From: Plectrocnemia conspersa
Lineage: Eukaryota > Arthropoda > Insecta > Trichoptera > Polycentropodidae
Reading direction: 5' to 3'
Assembly (NCBI GenBank): GCA_009617715.1
Contig: VTFK01000193.1
Span: 186,001 to 250,000, forward strand
Length of the DNA: 64,000 nucleotides
Positions 25,221 through 38,040 of the stretch are shown here, in pieces (position 1 is the first letter of the stretch; each line of letters starts with the position of its first letter). A model generated the notes under the pieces. The model was not told the origin of the DNA and searched no databases. It saw only the letters and a list, made by a program, of their open reading frames with translations. A program made the position numbers and the translations under genes.

Positions 25221-25579
25221 TCTCAACGCTCTTAGCAAAAAGCCAATGCGAATGTTTAAAATTAGAAAATGTAAATGTATGCATTTAAAAATGTATAATT
25301 GGTAAACAAATATCATGGAAATAAATATTAACAAATGTTATGATCTTCATGCTACAAATAAGAGTAGAATTGTATAAAAGTCAATAAATATAAAAAAAAA
25401 AATTTGGACCATTGCTGTTTTATTAAACATTAAATATAAAAAATGCGGACGACAATTTAATTTAATGAAGAAGTTGTAAATAATTTATATATATAACAGT
25501 TAAAAAATAATGTACTATATGTATGATTATTATTTATAAATATATGTTAGATTATAATATAAACATATATATAAAATAC

Positions 25580-25860
25580 AGATATTACTACGGACTTACG
25601 ATATGAAAGTATTGGTCAAAGTGAATTCAAACCGAATTTTGGTCGCAAGAAAAATTATCACTTCTCATAAGTCAAAAATTCACGTCAAAAGCAATAAAAT
25701 CGTACAATATTACGACTTACAATAAGTGGTAATCGAATGAAGAATTTCTAAGCCGAATTTTGACCAATAGGAGAGCGCAATAAACAATTACCCATTCTCA
25801 GAAGTCAAAAATTCAAGTCAAAAGCAATAAAATCATGGCGGAGCATTTTTTTTTTATTTT
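25580..25860. repeat. Foldback repeat A, partial copies
   Basis: Two arm segments in the same orientation (25620-25702 and 25760-25840), each with CTTCTCATAAGTC or CTTCTCAGAAGTC and AAAAGCAATAAAATC. The first carries outer arm ACGGACTTACGATATGAAAG, the second TTACGACTTACAATAAGTGG. Confidence 0.75.
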
Positions 25861-26139
25861 GTATTTATTTCCGTTAAAGGTTTTTTTTTAATATTCTGGA
25901 TATTTTATTTAAAATATACATATTTTAACAGATCCAAATTTGAATTATAGGCAAAAAAAGATAAGAAACGATGTATTATTGCAACACCTGCTAAAAATTG
26001 CACACTTGATTTTTAAAAATAATTTGTTAAATAAATGTTCAATATACACATTACAGAGTCATCATTATTTAAACCATAATTTAACTGCAAACATAGTTAT
26101 TGGCAACTTCACTGAAAATACCTCGGAGTTGCTGAAAAT

Positions 26140-26230
26140 ATTTTTGGAGTGCAATTTTGCGCCGTCCTATTGGTTAAAATTCGGTTTATATGTTCCCCAT
26201 TTAATTTTAAAAATTCTACGCCATCAGAAT
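26140..26230. repeat. Foldback repeat A, outer-arm fragment
   Basis: GCGCCGTCCTATTGGTTAAA then ATTCGGTTTATATGTTCCCC and ATTTAATTTT: the reversed outer arm of the 13.3 kb copy. It lies within a 119-codon AT-rich open frame (25940-26299) that is not recognisable as a gene. Confidence 0.6.
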
Positions 26231-26578
26231 TCTGAGCTTAAAATTGTAGATGCTGTTAATATAGTTGCCGTCTCCTTACGAACGAGAAGCGTAAGATAAT
26301 GAGCGCATATGTATCTATAAAATATGATTGTATTTCACCACGCGTTCTAGATTCACTACCGGCAAAAAATATTTTATATTATTAAAAAAAAATTAGTTAA
26401 AGCTACTAACAATGAAAAGGTTGGCTTTAATGTTTTTTGCAGCTGCTCATTTTTAATATTTATAATGAAGAAGTGAGTCAGCTTTATTAAAATGCGTCAT
26501 GAAAGGACTGATTTTAGATTTCAGAATTGAGATTATTTGGCAAAATTTATTGTTTTTTAAACGCTTTTTGCTTTGACG

Positions 26579-26741
<163 letters not shown>

Positions 26742-26759
26742 AAATACATTTATTTATAT

Positions 26760-28040
26760 AATTAGTCATACTTCAGATAAATTTCTCAGTACGCAGTCTT
26801 GCAAGCGTACATTATAAACGATTTTTGCTACATGAATAATATAACTAACATATACATATGAATAAAAACGCTGATTTTGACATTTTTATTGTTAATAAGA
26901 TCTTATTTAATTCATTTTATCGATTTAATTATTACAAATATTCAGCAAAGTGGTTTTTTATTGTTAATTGCATACAACAGACTGATGCGTAATATATTTT
27001 GAAGTTACATAAAATAGGTTGTGAATTATTTGCTCTTTAGTTTAAATAGTTTCCACTATAAATGTAATACTTTGCATTATAAATACTTTAGCATGCGGTC
27101 TACGTTTATATATATTGACAGTTGCGAAACGTTCACTTTCTGTTCAAACCAAAACCTAATCTAAACGAATTAACAAAAAAAAAAAAAAATTGTAGTGCAA
27201 AGTATTATTTATAGTGAAAACTATTTAAGCTAAAGTGCAATTATATATATTTCTCTATAAAATAGCGTTTTTGCATAAAATGCCAATAACATTGTTTATC
27301 TTTGTGGCAAAACAATACCATAAAATAGTTATACAATCTTCAAAGGATTATTAGTCAAGACTTAAAATTCATATTTAATAGTATTTTCGTACTCCTAATA
27401 TGCTTGAACTTTTATTAGCGAATTTAAAATTAATTACTATAACTATTATATTTACCCATAACTGATACAATCTATTAATATATATATAAAATAATATACT
27501 ATAGTACTAATATATTAGGTATAATAAATTCATTTTTTATTGATTTACGTTACATATATTGTGAGAGCAAAATAAGTTAAAAATTAATCGAATTTGTCAC
27601 TTGCATTTGCAAAGAAACGGCGTTTTAAAGATCTGGCTAAGGATCTATTGTGAACGGAATACATAACGAAAGTATGTGTAGATTTTTAAATACAATCCAA
27701 AAGATTTCTTAGACGGCAGGTAGCGAAAGTGCAATAGAAGAGATCCATCTCAAATTATCTAGATCGGTCAAGGAGTCAAATGATAATATGATTGTACAAA
27801 AATCGCAACGCTGCCATGGAAAAATCACTTCCATTTGACTTCAGCCCCGAACTCACATCCAGCGGAGTTTACGCCGAAGCAACGCAGACGTCGATCTAGT
27901 CATGCAAAACAGTCACCTTAAATATATTGAACTTCAACTGTTGTTCCTTTATTTATAAACCTAGATAATTTGAACAAAACGTACATTATATTTCATAATA
28001 ATACACATACAACATATTAGATAAATCAGCGTCTTTATTG
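26760..28040. other. AT-rich sequence; one composite-repeat end
   Basis: 27116-27176 carries GACAGTTGCGAAACGTTCAC and TGTTCAAACC, the distal end of composite repeat B. Two segments, 27015-27075 and 27185-27240, are inverted copies of one another (GTTTAAATAGTTTCCACTAT and ATAGTGAAAACTATTTAAGC). They may mark a small foldback insertion. No gene was seen. Confidence 0.45.
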
Positions 28041-28590
28041 AAGAGCATTGATAAGGCACTTCAGTGTTTATCTAACAGAGAGAAAAGAGAAATCTATCTG
28101 CGATAGAATAACTATTATTGTTTATCAATGTTTTTCTAGAGAAAAAAAATACATAGTTAATCATCCGCTGAGTCACAGGATTGTTTTTTCAGTGTCGAAA
28201 TCCCCAGAACGCGTCGTAGACAGAAACGAGCGACAAAAAAAACAAACAAACAAACGCACACGATATGATAAAAGTGTGTTAGTGCGTGTGCGATTAGTGT
28301 GTCGCTACCGAGCTGGGGTGACCACACGTTCTGATTTTTTCAGTACGCGCCTAATCAAAACTTGCCAGTCGACTTCCATGGAGTAATGTGTTTATGTAGT
28401 ACACGAGTACGCATGATAGGGGGCCATATACGAGGCGACAGTGTGACGCTGACTGGCCTGATAGCATCTGGTTCGAAAGCAATGAATCACCAGGCTACTT
28501 TTGAGCGCGCCTCCTTTATGCTCATTTGGAGATTTCTGGCCACCAGTACATATAATTCGTTTCCAAATGGTATCTAGTTTAGCCACTTAA
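28040..28590. other. GC-richer unique block, possible transcribed leader
   Basis: A plus-strand frame of 112 codons (28048-28386) and a second of 71 (28362-28577) overlap. The sequence also has leader-like texture (AAACAAACAAACAAACGC, GTGTGTTAGTGCGTGTGCG). No domain, Kozak context or convincing splice site links them to a gene. Confidence 0.2.
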
Positions 28591-28859
28591 ATAATAACTT
28601 AACAATAATTTTGAGAAATTTATTATCAAGATTATAGATTCTTAGCGTAAAAAATAATTAAATTAGAATATAAATATATACATATAGTTATTTGACTTTA
28701 CATATAGCAAACACACGAGTATTCAATAGGTATATGTAATATTAAATTTAAAGCAGTACTTCTGGATTTCAAGAGCATTGTTAAGAAAATTGGAAAGTAT
28801 ATATATGCGTTAATTGGTTTAAAATGCGTTGATAATTATTTAAAAATAGATAGTAAAAG

Positions 28860-29475
28860 CTGAATTATGTTTATTTTGTTCTTAATTTGAATTTTGGTTT
28901 GAAATTTATAATTTGGGAGGGGGGCAGATGAGGACATTTACCCCCCCCCTCTTGAATTTGGCCAAAAAAATGCATGTCATTTAATTAAATACTATGAATC
29001 TTAATGAAATAAAAGTATTAAAAAACTGAAATGACGTTCCTGATTCTAAACCAGAAATATTCGGGTATAAGCCAAAAACATATTTTAAAAAATATGTCAT
29101 TTAAGTGAAAATATATTGGAATACATTTTCACCAGTACGTATATACTTTTACCAGTGAAAATACAATTTATCTGGCAGGTGTTAATAAAATCATATGATT
29201 TCAACTTTTCCATGTTTAGAAATATATACATTTACATACTAATTATTATTATTTATTTACATGACATGTATAAATGTTATAGTGAATGTGTATTTTTCAG
29301 CAAAGTTATATTTTCACTAGCTATATATATTTCTACTAGCGAAAATAAAATGATATAATGCTCTAAAATGCTTATGAAATTAAATTTGACAGTTGCGAAA
29401 CGTCCATTTGCTGTTCAAACCCAAACCTAACTTAATCAAAATTTTCATTAGATTAAGCCCAAGCTATTGCGAGAG
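28860..29475 (-). repeat. Composite repeat B, copy 3
   Basis: A G-run and C-run pair (28917-28924 and 28941-28949) around CAGATGAGGACATTTA, then TTTTCACCAGTACGTATATA, CTTTTACCAGTGAAAATACA and TTTATCTGGCAGG. Last is GACAGTTGCGAAACGTCCAT (29389-29408) with CTGTTCAAACCCAAACCTAA. Same order as 12.5-13.1 kb. Confidence 0.7.
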
Positions 29476-29479
29476 TTTA

Positions 29480-30230
29480 GGGAAAGTGGATTACACTTTT
29501 ATGGTCCCTCTCTGATGAAAAAACTTAATAATAATAATAATAACAAAGAAGCTTATTAATTTGTCTTTAACATTCATAAAAAAAACAGCATGACATATTT
29601 CGTCATAGTAGTTTAACAACACAATAAAAGAAGAAAGTTTAAGAGAAAAAAGTGATTAATCATATTTACACACTCATAGAACTTTAGGTGTCAAAAAAAA
29701 TACAATTTACTTTTTACATACAATTTATATTTATGAGATTAATGAAAGCACTGTTAACTTTAAAATCGAGATACAAGTCGATAGTTAAAATTAAATGTAA
29801 GTTTTCATCAGATTATTTGATTTGTTATAATTCAATACATAAAAATATAGTTCGCATTGCTACGTGTAACCAAACATATCTAGCTGCCATTTATGGGTCA
29901 ACTGTGCTATTTTAAACTTTAAAAAAATTGAATAGTTGAAATTTGAGCTGAACAGCGACGCGCTGATGACCGATTACGTGCTACTGCAATACGTGAAGAC
30001 TTTATTATTTGTGCGCTAATTTTTATGCATGTTTTTAATTTGTTTTGTAACATTTTACTATTAGTCATTAGTTAATATAAATAAAATACAAAATTATTTA
30101 TAAAAAATAATTCTAATAAATTATCACTACGCATCGAACATCGAATTTAATATTTTATGTATGAAAGTTTAATCCTAAACAACTCATCCCTCAGTTGTTG
30201 CAAATTTGTTGTCATTTTGCCAACTGTTAC
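29480..30230. other. AT-rich sequence without recognisable gene
   Basis: Only short AT-rich frames (60-80 codons, Ile/Lys/Tyr-rich). Confidence 0.5.
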
Positions 30231-30420
30231 GAATATATTAAACTTTCCAGTATCTTTGGGCAAAAAAATTAAAAAACATCTGTCAAATCCTATATCATTT
30301 ACTGTTGGTATTCCTCAAGGTTAAATATTAGGCCGATTGCTATTTACAATATTCACAAGCTACTTTGATTCACAATTTTTACGCTGATGCTGTAAAATTA
30401 AATTTAAATTATAAATAAAT
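30230..30420 (+). pseudogene. Small LINE reverse-transcriptase remnant
   Basis: SFTVGIPQG, stop, ILGRLLFTIF on one frame, then FYADA in another (30294-30395). This is the GIPQGSILGPLLF ... FYADD region of a LINE RT with mutations. Confidence 0.55.
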
Positions 30421-30974
30421 TGTTAGTCACTGCGAATTCCACTAAAAGCGTTGCAGCGATTTTTCATCGTAGACGAAAAAAATATTTCGCTCTTTTTACA
30501 ATGAATTATCATAAAATATTAATTAAAATTACAATGCAATCGTGTTCAGAAATCACGGTCAATAGATTCATTATACATTTTCAACTACTTATTTATTGTT
30601 TTACTGATGATTTCTGAAAAGGTGCATATTTGAAAATACCGATTTTTTTGATCAATCAATACCTTTACAACTACTTTTTTCGAAACCACCCATTCAAGCG
30701 TGAAAAAAAAGAGTTGTCGCCAAAACTTGCTAAAAGCGTAATAAATCAAGACTTGTATTTAATTGGCTAATATTTAAATAATTTAATAGTCAGTTTTTTT
30801 AGTAGGCAAATGGTCAGTATTATTTTACTGTAATGGTAAGTATAAATAATGAATAGGTCAGCATAAATAGATTATTGTTCTGTATACATAACTTAATTAG
30901 TCAGTATAAGCATAATATTTGATAAAAATAAAAATAGAAAGGTTAGTTTTTCTTTAAAATTTGTTCAAAAAACG

Positions 30975-31075
30975 AATTAATATTATGGTAGTTTAAAAAC
31001 TATAATTAGTTTTAGAACTATCATTGGGTTTGAACAGCAAATGGACGTTTCGCAACTGTATCACGTCTGTCAAAT
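30975..31075 (+). repeat. Composite repeat B, end fragment
   Basis: TTTGAACAGCAAATGGACGT then TTCGCAACTG (31028-31057) is the reverse complement of the GACAGTTGCGAAACG end seen at 27.1 and 29.4 kb. Confidence 0.65.
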
Positions 31076-31079
31076 GACA

Positions 31080-32720
31080 GCAAATAACTTATTGTAAATC
31101 GATCGTCATATATTAAATGCCGATCATTTTATAGTGAATGCTGATAATTTTGTTTTAATTACTGATTGTTTATTAGTTGGTTGGTTGACCCTTAAACACC
31201 TTGATTAATATACTGGCCATCTGTCAACATAAAACTGACATTGAGGTTAAAATACGGATCATATAATATAGATAAATATATATAGCACAGAAAAATAATT
31301 CTCCTATCAGGACACCAAATGATTACATTCATCGTCAATCACTAGAATGCGTACAAAATAAATTCCTTATAAACACAATATTCCACTTGCATGAATCAGC
31401 TATATTTATTTACTAAACAATTTTTAAAAATCATTAGAATATATAAAAGTTAAATTTATATTAAATTGTACTGCCCCGAATTGATATCCATTAGACTCGC
31501 GTCAACAAAATGTATTTTGTATTGATAATGATAACTCCAATTACCGTATGAATTCCACATTCCCGAGATTACATCGGTTTGAAAATCAATACGGTTAGTC
31601 AAAAAAATAGATTTCAGCTTTATTTTTAAATAAAAGTATATAAATTGTATTTTTTAGGGATATGTTGCAAAGGGGTTAAATATATAAATAAATAATTATA
31701 ACTTCCGATCAATAATCGTAGATTGTTCTAGCAGCTTTTTCTTATAAGCAAATCGAAGCAATTCACATTGAATTAACGTTAGTTAAAAGAGAAGAATCGA
31801 AATGGAATCTTGCTAGTAAATTAAAAAATAGCCATAAAAGACCTTGCAAGCAATTAACTGGCATAGTTGGAATCGTCTCAGAATCGAACAATAAACCGAC
31901 ATAAGAGTCATAGAAACAGATTGCTTCAGAACCTTTCAATGGAGAAGATTGGAAAGTTTGACGTTTGTTTGACAGCTGTCAGTTGCACCAAAATCAATAT
32001 AATTACTTTTAACTAAAAATATATTTATTGTTTGTTTAAAAAACGACGCTTGCAAAAAACTGACCTAATTTAAGACATCGATTATTGAAAATGTGTATTA
32101 TTTAACGGACTAACTGCATATATAAATGTATAATTGAAGACTATGCATGTCTGAAGGCTTTTTAAATTTGTACATGTCAAATAAAAAAGCAATTAAGAAC
32201 TGAACGTACAATGTAGTTAAATAATTAATTAAATCAGAAACACACTAGAAAGTCGTAATGATAAATAAAAAGTGTTGAAAAATTTTTAAAATACGCCATT
32301 AAAAATGATTTAGCATTTTTCATGCGTTTATGATTTATACATTATTTTTTTGGGAAACTTCAATATGTGACGTCATTTTATTAGCCAAAAGTGTGAATTA
32401 CTATGTAATTACTAGCAATTGATTACAAATTAACGATGTGTCAATAATTCATATTACTAATCAACATTCTTTGCTATCTTCATGGTATCAATCAACGCTG
32501 AAAATAATTTAGCACTTATCTATCATATCATTACTTTACTACGGAAATGATATAATTCAATATATAATTAATTAAAAATTGATGATTGATAAGTTTAATC
32601 TATTTTTGGCCAAAACACAATTAACCACAAACCAAGATTATAATTCAGATATTGGTCGCATGAAAAACTGCTACGACCAAAATTTATTATTTCAATTCAA
32701 ATCGGCAAAGAAGAAGAATT
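31080..32720. other. AT-rich sequence without recognisable gene
   Basis: Contains the palindrome TGACAGCTGTCA at 31970-31981 and otherwise nothing assignable. Confidence 0.45.
31970..31981. promoter_or_regulatory. TGACAGCTGTCA palindrome
   Basis: A perfect 12-bp palindrome of two TGACAG half-sites around CAGCTG. It matches the known preference of TGIF-type TALE homeodomain dimers and contains an E-box. A single chance occurrence cannot be excluded. Confidence 0.35.
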
Positions 32721-32814
32721 TAATAATATTTCTCTTCTTCTTCTTCTACGCTGATGCAGCGGTGGAAAATAACACAAATAGAGTTGCCATCGCAGAAAAT
32801 AAAAATAAAGACAA

Positions 32815-33140
32815 CAAAAGGATCAGGGACAACGCCCACGCGAGCCTCGAGACTACACCCCTGGGCCGCGACCGAACGTCTCGCCGCGCGAATTATTATC
32901 ATACAACCTATAAGCCATTATGCACCGGAGGCGCCGTATATTTCTCGGTTCGTGCGAAAAGTTCGCAAACACAGGTGTGTTTGTGAACGTGCATTCGAAA
33001 ACGCAGCCGTGACCGTGCGGATTCGGCGGTCGCGAAATTTGCATCGATTGCCGGCCGGAAAATCGACGGCGGGTTCCTGCGGCTTTTCCGGGCAACGCCC
33101 GGCTGTCAGGGTTGCCACGATGCGAAAACCGGATAATATT
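32815..33140. promoter_or_regulatory. CpG-rich block 1
   Basis: A sharply GC- and CpG-rich island in AT-rich DNA (many CGCGCG, GGCGGTCGCG and CCGGCCGG words). It is open in several frames on both strands (80-141 codons), which is expected from composition. It is preceded by a CTTCTTCTTCTTCTACG run. Possible promoter or enhancer. No splice-linked coding frame was found. Confidence 0.35.
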
Positions 33141-33279
33141 TTTATTTCTTTAATAATTGGCAAGGGTCGGATCCATTAACATTTTTAATTTTAACATTTT
33201 TAATTTTTAATTATTTATTAAAAATATAAGCAGCATGTCTTGACAGATTATACCAATGCGTCATACAAATACACATTAA

Positions 33280-33650
33280 AATATTGTGTAAAATAAAAAT
33301 GTATTTGGACTTCACTAGTGAAGTGTATAACTTCACTGAAAAATATTTATTCACTATAATATTTATACATCGCATGTAAATAAATAATGAAAGGTATGTA
33401 AGTGTATATATTACTATTTCGATATGATTTCACTGAAATTATGTACATATTTTAAAAAATATTTTCATGATATTTTTTTTCTTTGAGAATTTCTGGCTTA
33501 GAATCAGAAACGTTATTTCAACCTTGTCTATTTTTCTTAAATTCATATATTTTCTTAACATACATGATTTTTTCTGGCTAAATTCAATATGGAAAGGGAA
33601 TAAATACCCCACCTGCTCTCCTAAATGATGCCCTTGTTCTAAATTCCTGG
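33280..33650 (+). repeat. Composite repeat B, copy 4
   Basis: CTTCACTAGTGAAGTGTATA, CATCGCATGTAAATAAATAA and TTTCTGGCTTAGAATCAGAA follow the order of the 40.3-40.6 kb copy. Confidence 0.65.
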
Positions 33651-34059
33651 ATAAATATCAGGGTGATTAATTTATGGTACGCTAGATTGCTATTCTATAT
33701 TAACATTACATTCTCACATACATATGCGTCATTTATAAAAAAGAAACACTAGCAGCCGTTGACTCACTAATGCGTCATTTGTAATTCATAATCGATGGCA
33801 AAGCGGATGTGAATAGCCCTTTTTAACACTTCAAAATCAATGATTTTTAAATAAAATGAATTTTTATTGATCATCGCAAAAAATGATAAATATAGAGCGA
33901 TAAATTTAGAGGTGTTCAGAAAAGCTTAAAATACGATTTTTTCATAAAATAAGCGTCGAATATTCATGCATACAAATTTGCATTTTCAATGACTGTATAG
34001 TGCGACGCAACAATACAAATATGCAAATTATTAAAATAAGAAATTTATTACAAATCTGA

Positions 34060-34400
34060 CCATCGTGACATTTCATACACACACATACATACATATAATA
34101 TACGTCAATTCAAACATGCACTCGTATTAGCACACATATTCTCAACAAATGTGTACGAAATGAATTGTAAAATAAAAAAGAATTAAACATTTATATCATC
34201 AAACATAAATCGTTTTAGCTCCTCGTAGCAATCGCCGAAAACATTATTATAGTAGCTAAAAATCGTTGAGCATTAACGGATTGTAGACACCACTCCTCAT
34301 AAACTTCAAAAGAAGTCGAAAATATATTGAATATATCTCGACGATTCTAACAAAATTATGCCATACATACTTCACTGGGAATCTAGACATGGATGCTACG
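34060..34400 (-). mobile_element. LINE 3' remnant, family C
   Basis: The minus strand reads NNVFGDCYEELKRFM (34200-34245). Half of the stem-loop, GACCATCGTGAC, lies downstream at 34069-34080. Upstream bases 34260-34360 parallel 25130-25220. Confidence 0.5.
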
Positions 34401-34699
34401 AACTAACGTATAGAACGCGAATCACTGATTTTTTTAAGTGACATGCGCTCCGTGTAGTGAAATCGAGCATTTTCAACGCCTTATCACAAACTTTTGTGAT
34501 TGGGATTATACAATAAGTGGACACCTAGCAAGCTTATAATGTAATAGAAATCCGTCTACTATATGAACAGTTACCAATTCCAAACATTATGAAAAATGTA
34601 CTGGATATGAATATAGTTATACTAATAGCTGGAAACCTATTTAAAAAAAACAGTAATAGCGAGTATCATAAATAGGCTATTTTTTGCGCCACCTTGAAA

Positions 34700-35345
34700 A
34701 ACCGGAGACAAAGTAAAACCGGCTAGACTGCGACAGCCCTGAACGACACGCCCCGTCGCAGCGCCAGCCGGCGCGCACCCCCTACACCCTCGATCGAAAA
34801 GCGCTAACGGCTCGCCGAAAAAATCGATCGATCGATCGCTCGGCTCCCGTTATCTGCGATTCGCGGGAGCCGAGAGAGATGACGGCGGCCGAAATTATGT
34901 AACAATAATCGGGAGAATGCCGCATCGAGGAGAGGCGCGTCTGACGGCGAGATTTCGCATCGATCCGAAGAAGAGCGAGCGCGACGCTACCGACGCGACG
35001 AGCGGATTCGAGGCGGACAGTGTAGGGGGCGCCTCGTTCTCACCGACGACTCTGTCGTCAAGGTGACCAAGGTCGATGTCGCATCCTTAGCGGGAAACGC
35101 CGCTTAGTCATCGTTTCGTTCTAGAACGGGGCCTGACGTCTCGTATCGGCGCTGTTTCTTTTCCACATATCGTTCGGCGATCATTGCAATACATCGCAGC
35201 TGAAATGGCAAGCATCGATCATTTTCGCCGTAGCGCGTGCCGGCGAAAGCCGGCAGCGCAACTAGTGACATCTAGCGGCGCGCCGGTGAAACGCAATTCA
35301 TACACGAGGGCAATGGAAATGTTCATTTGACGCATGCGCGTTGAT
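34700..35345. promoter_or_regulatory. CpG-rich block 2 with a stem-loop
   Basis: About 640 bases of high GC and CpG content. It includes CGATCGATCGATCGATCG (34824 on) and a perfect 11-bp inverted repeat CTCGGCTCCCG / CGGGAGCCGAG (34839-34849, 34864-34874; 14-base loop). It also includes GTGACATCTAGCGGCGCG (about 35265), which resembles insect CTCF-type motifs. No long coding frame. A promoter or insulator is the best reading. Confidence 0.4.
35108..35199 (-). CDS. Possible terminal exon of the scaffold-like gene (weak)
   Basis: An acceptor-like TTGCCATTTCAG at 35200-35211 precedes CTGCGATG. Joined to the single base left by exon 9, it reads AMYCNDRRTICGKETAPIRD and stops at TGA 35110-35108 after about 30 residues. 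The phase fits. However, the segment sits inside a CpG-rich block, has no nearby AATAAA on the minus strand, and the peptide shows no continuity in character with exon 9. It may be chance. Confidence 0.15.
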
Positions 35346-36740
35346 CATGAACGGATGTTGATTTGGTGCATGCGTACAAATATCTTGTCTATAGTTAACA
35401 ATTTTTGCAATGTTCGGCATTACCCCAGCTACATTCAAAATAATAGTTTATCTTTAAATTTTTATTTTATTATGTTTTAAGTACATATATTGTCATACAC
35501 AAGGCCGCCAAGAAAAAAACCCCTAAACATTTGTGACTTCTATAATATAATATTTAAAGACGCACAGTTCGCACAATTATGCGTTTTCTTATATAAACCA
35601 AAATAAAAAGCAGAAATTCTAAATGAATAGCATTTTATATTTATTCACTGTGACCTATGGACTATTGTAGTCATAAACTAACAGATAAAGGAAAGAAGAT
35701 CCGATACTCGGAAAATCAAATTCTGCAATAACTCAATTTATACCTCTTTGTCTTAATATTTATTTTATTCATATAAAAAACATATCGATCGATTTTTTCA
35801 CATTAAGACCCGGGCCCTGGTTATTTACATGGGCTGGCCCACTCCCGCTCGTCAGGCAAAAACATAGTTTCAGTTTTATCCTTTATAGCAATAAGTCAGT
35901 GCGCTAAAAGTAATAATGTTAATATTAATGGTTCGTAACTTAATTAAATGAGGTTACTGGGTGCTGGTGTCGACAATCAGCCGGGTTTCAGCTGTAAGCT
36001 ATATATAATGTCCTAGAGTCACGATTATGTCTTATTAGACAAACACTCCTATTGCATTGGCCATCTAGCTTCTCAACAAGCTTGCCAGGCGCAATAATAC
36101 TTTCGGTTTTAGCTACGAGGAGCTAGAACATTTTATATGGAATGGCGCATTTTTGTTATAGGTTATATTTAAAGCATACTAACTCTTTATTCTTAAAAAA
36201 AATTACTATTTAGTTTATTGCTTTATTTTATAAAATACGTTTTATATGAGTTTTAGTGCTATACCTTGCAATAAGCAATAGCATCATCTTGCAAAGAAGC
36301 TATACATTTTTATGGTTAAAATTTTTTTAGTATCTTTTGTAGAAGCCCAAAAATATATAGAAAAAAAGTTACTTGCTCTTTTAGGTTTTAAATGGCAAAA
36401 TTTATTAAATAATTATAATACGATAAACAACTACAATGTAGTTAATTTGAATTACTAAAAATCTTAAAATGCTTATAATCGCGATCGATTCGATTTTTGT
36501 TGAGTTTTAAAAAACTTGCACAAAAAAGCTAACTTATATAAGGGGTGAGGGTAAATCGATTGTTTCAAGCCTTTAAAAAAATGTATAGAATTACGAATAC
36601 GCGTGATTTTATAGAGATGTTTTGAAAATATCATTATTTTCACAATAAATTGATAAAGGATTTTGCGCATGCGCCGAGAAAATTTCGCATCAAACGGCGC
36701 CGGTGTTGCCACCCGACAAAAATGCAAATGAATCGTTACC
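35345..36740. other. AT-rich sequence with one LINE remnant
   Basis: At 36092-36150 the plus strand reads NNTFGFSYEELEHFIWNG, the family C C-terminal phrase in the opposite orientation to the other copies. No host gene was seen. Confidence 0.45.
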
Positions 36741-36915
36741 TTTTCTAATGAGCAGGCTGGTCACTCTGCGCAGGGCCTCGCGCGGCGACTTATGGAAAAA
36801 CTTAGGCGTCAAATTTGGCGGCAGAGTCAGTGGTTTTCTGGAACTGTCCCAGCCTCCTGCGGGAACGCTGGCCGTTGAGGCCGGCAATCTCTCCAAATGT
36901 TCGATGGAAGCTGGC
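36740..36915 (-). CDS. Scaffold-like gene, exon 9
   Basis: A 176-base exon with acceptor TTTTCAG and donor AAAAG|GTAACG. Its first base completes Arg with exon 8 (RHR-PASIEHLERL). It continues through VPAGGWDSSRKPLTLPPNLT and ends FFHKSPREALRRVTSLLIRK. Phase (2 in, 1 out) is exact. Its base composition is GC-richer than the surrounding introns. The C-terminal part is a basic amphipathic helix candidate (SPREALRRVTSLLIRK). No stop is seen, so at least one more exon must exist below 36740 or outside the window. One weak candidate is at 35108-35199. Confidence 0.82.
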
Positions 36916-36919
36916 CTGA

Positions 36920-38040
36920 AAATTTCAAGAGAGAGTTAGCTCCGAAGTTATTTAATTTCAGTGAACACTCTTATAATATTTGTCGAGATAATAAAATTAA
37001 ATATAGCCTTATAAAATTTAAGAAAAGTAAATCTTTTAAAATAATAAAAATAAAAATTGAAATGTATTATTTTTTTTATTTTACTTAAAACATTGAAATT
37101 CCTCACTACATCAATTTATTAACACTAAATAACTAATTACCCCTAAAAGATTTCGTTTGTTAGATATCACTGATTTTTAAATTGAAAAATAGAGGTTTTT
37201 AATACAAGTTATTTTTTATTATATTTTTATGATTTATTATGGTACTTAAATTAAAACAAAAAATTTTAGTACTATTGCATTTAGAGAAAAAAAAGGTGCA
37301 GAAATGCTATTTTATAACTGGAAAAACTGTGTAGTATAATATATAAAATATCATTTTCATTCACTAACAAACAAAATAGACCTGATTCTTGCGACGTTAG
37401 TTGGAAGGATTTTTTACTATTGTATATAATATAAGCTTGCATTTGTGATGCATATTTGTATTCATCACTTATCCACTTGAATATTGCTTTACTTACGTCC
37501 TGAATTTTGGACTCGAACAAGATTTTTAAAATAAAACACGTGGAAATTATGATTTTTATGGTAAATATTTCTATCTGTATTTTTTTGTTGCAAAAATTAA
37601 ATAATCTCATTTAAATGCAAAGATCAGTTCTGATTTAGAAACTATTATTATAATTATCAGTCATATAACATAAAAAATGAAAGTTTTGAAATAGCTGTTT
37701 ATTTTGCTTTTGAGTGTAAGGTATTTAATCGAATTTTGGTCAACGCAAAAGGATGAATTTTGAAAAATAATTATAAAAATAAAATGATACTATATTGGAA
37801 AAATAATATTGATGAAGCCGAAAGTATCGGATAATTTCATAAATATATCGAGTTATCTTATCTAAAGTAACTGTAATAGTAATTTATTTACTGCATGATG
37901 ATACTACTAATAAATTTGTTAAATAATCTACAAACAATAGTTACATATTGTAAAATTAATTAAAACAAAAAATATTTATGATATTAACAATAAGATAATA
38001 TATAATATTAATAATGCGATATTTTATTGTGTTAAATTTT
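36920..38040 (-). other. Intron of the scaffold-like gene
   Basis: AT-rich and without recognisable elements. Lies between exon 8 and exon 9. Confidence 0.6.
38023..38028 (-). terminator. Polyadenylation signal AATAAA after exon 8
   Basis: A canonical AATAAA on the minus strand, 12 bases after the in-frame TAG that overlaps the exon 8 donor. It would serve a short isoform that ends at GWYPRQRHR. It could also be chance in AT-rich intron DNA. Confidence 0.4.

Noticed and set aside
32579..33179. Overlapping open frames of 80-141 codons on both strands
   Set aside because: CpG-rich composition leaves few stops in any frame. No splice phase, domain or start context supports one of them.
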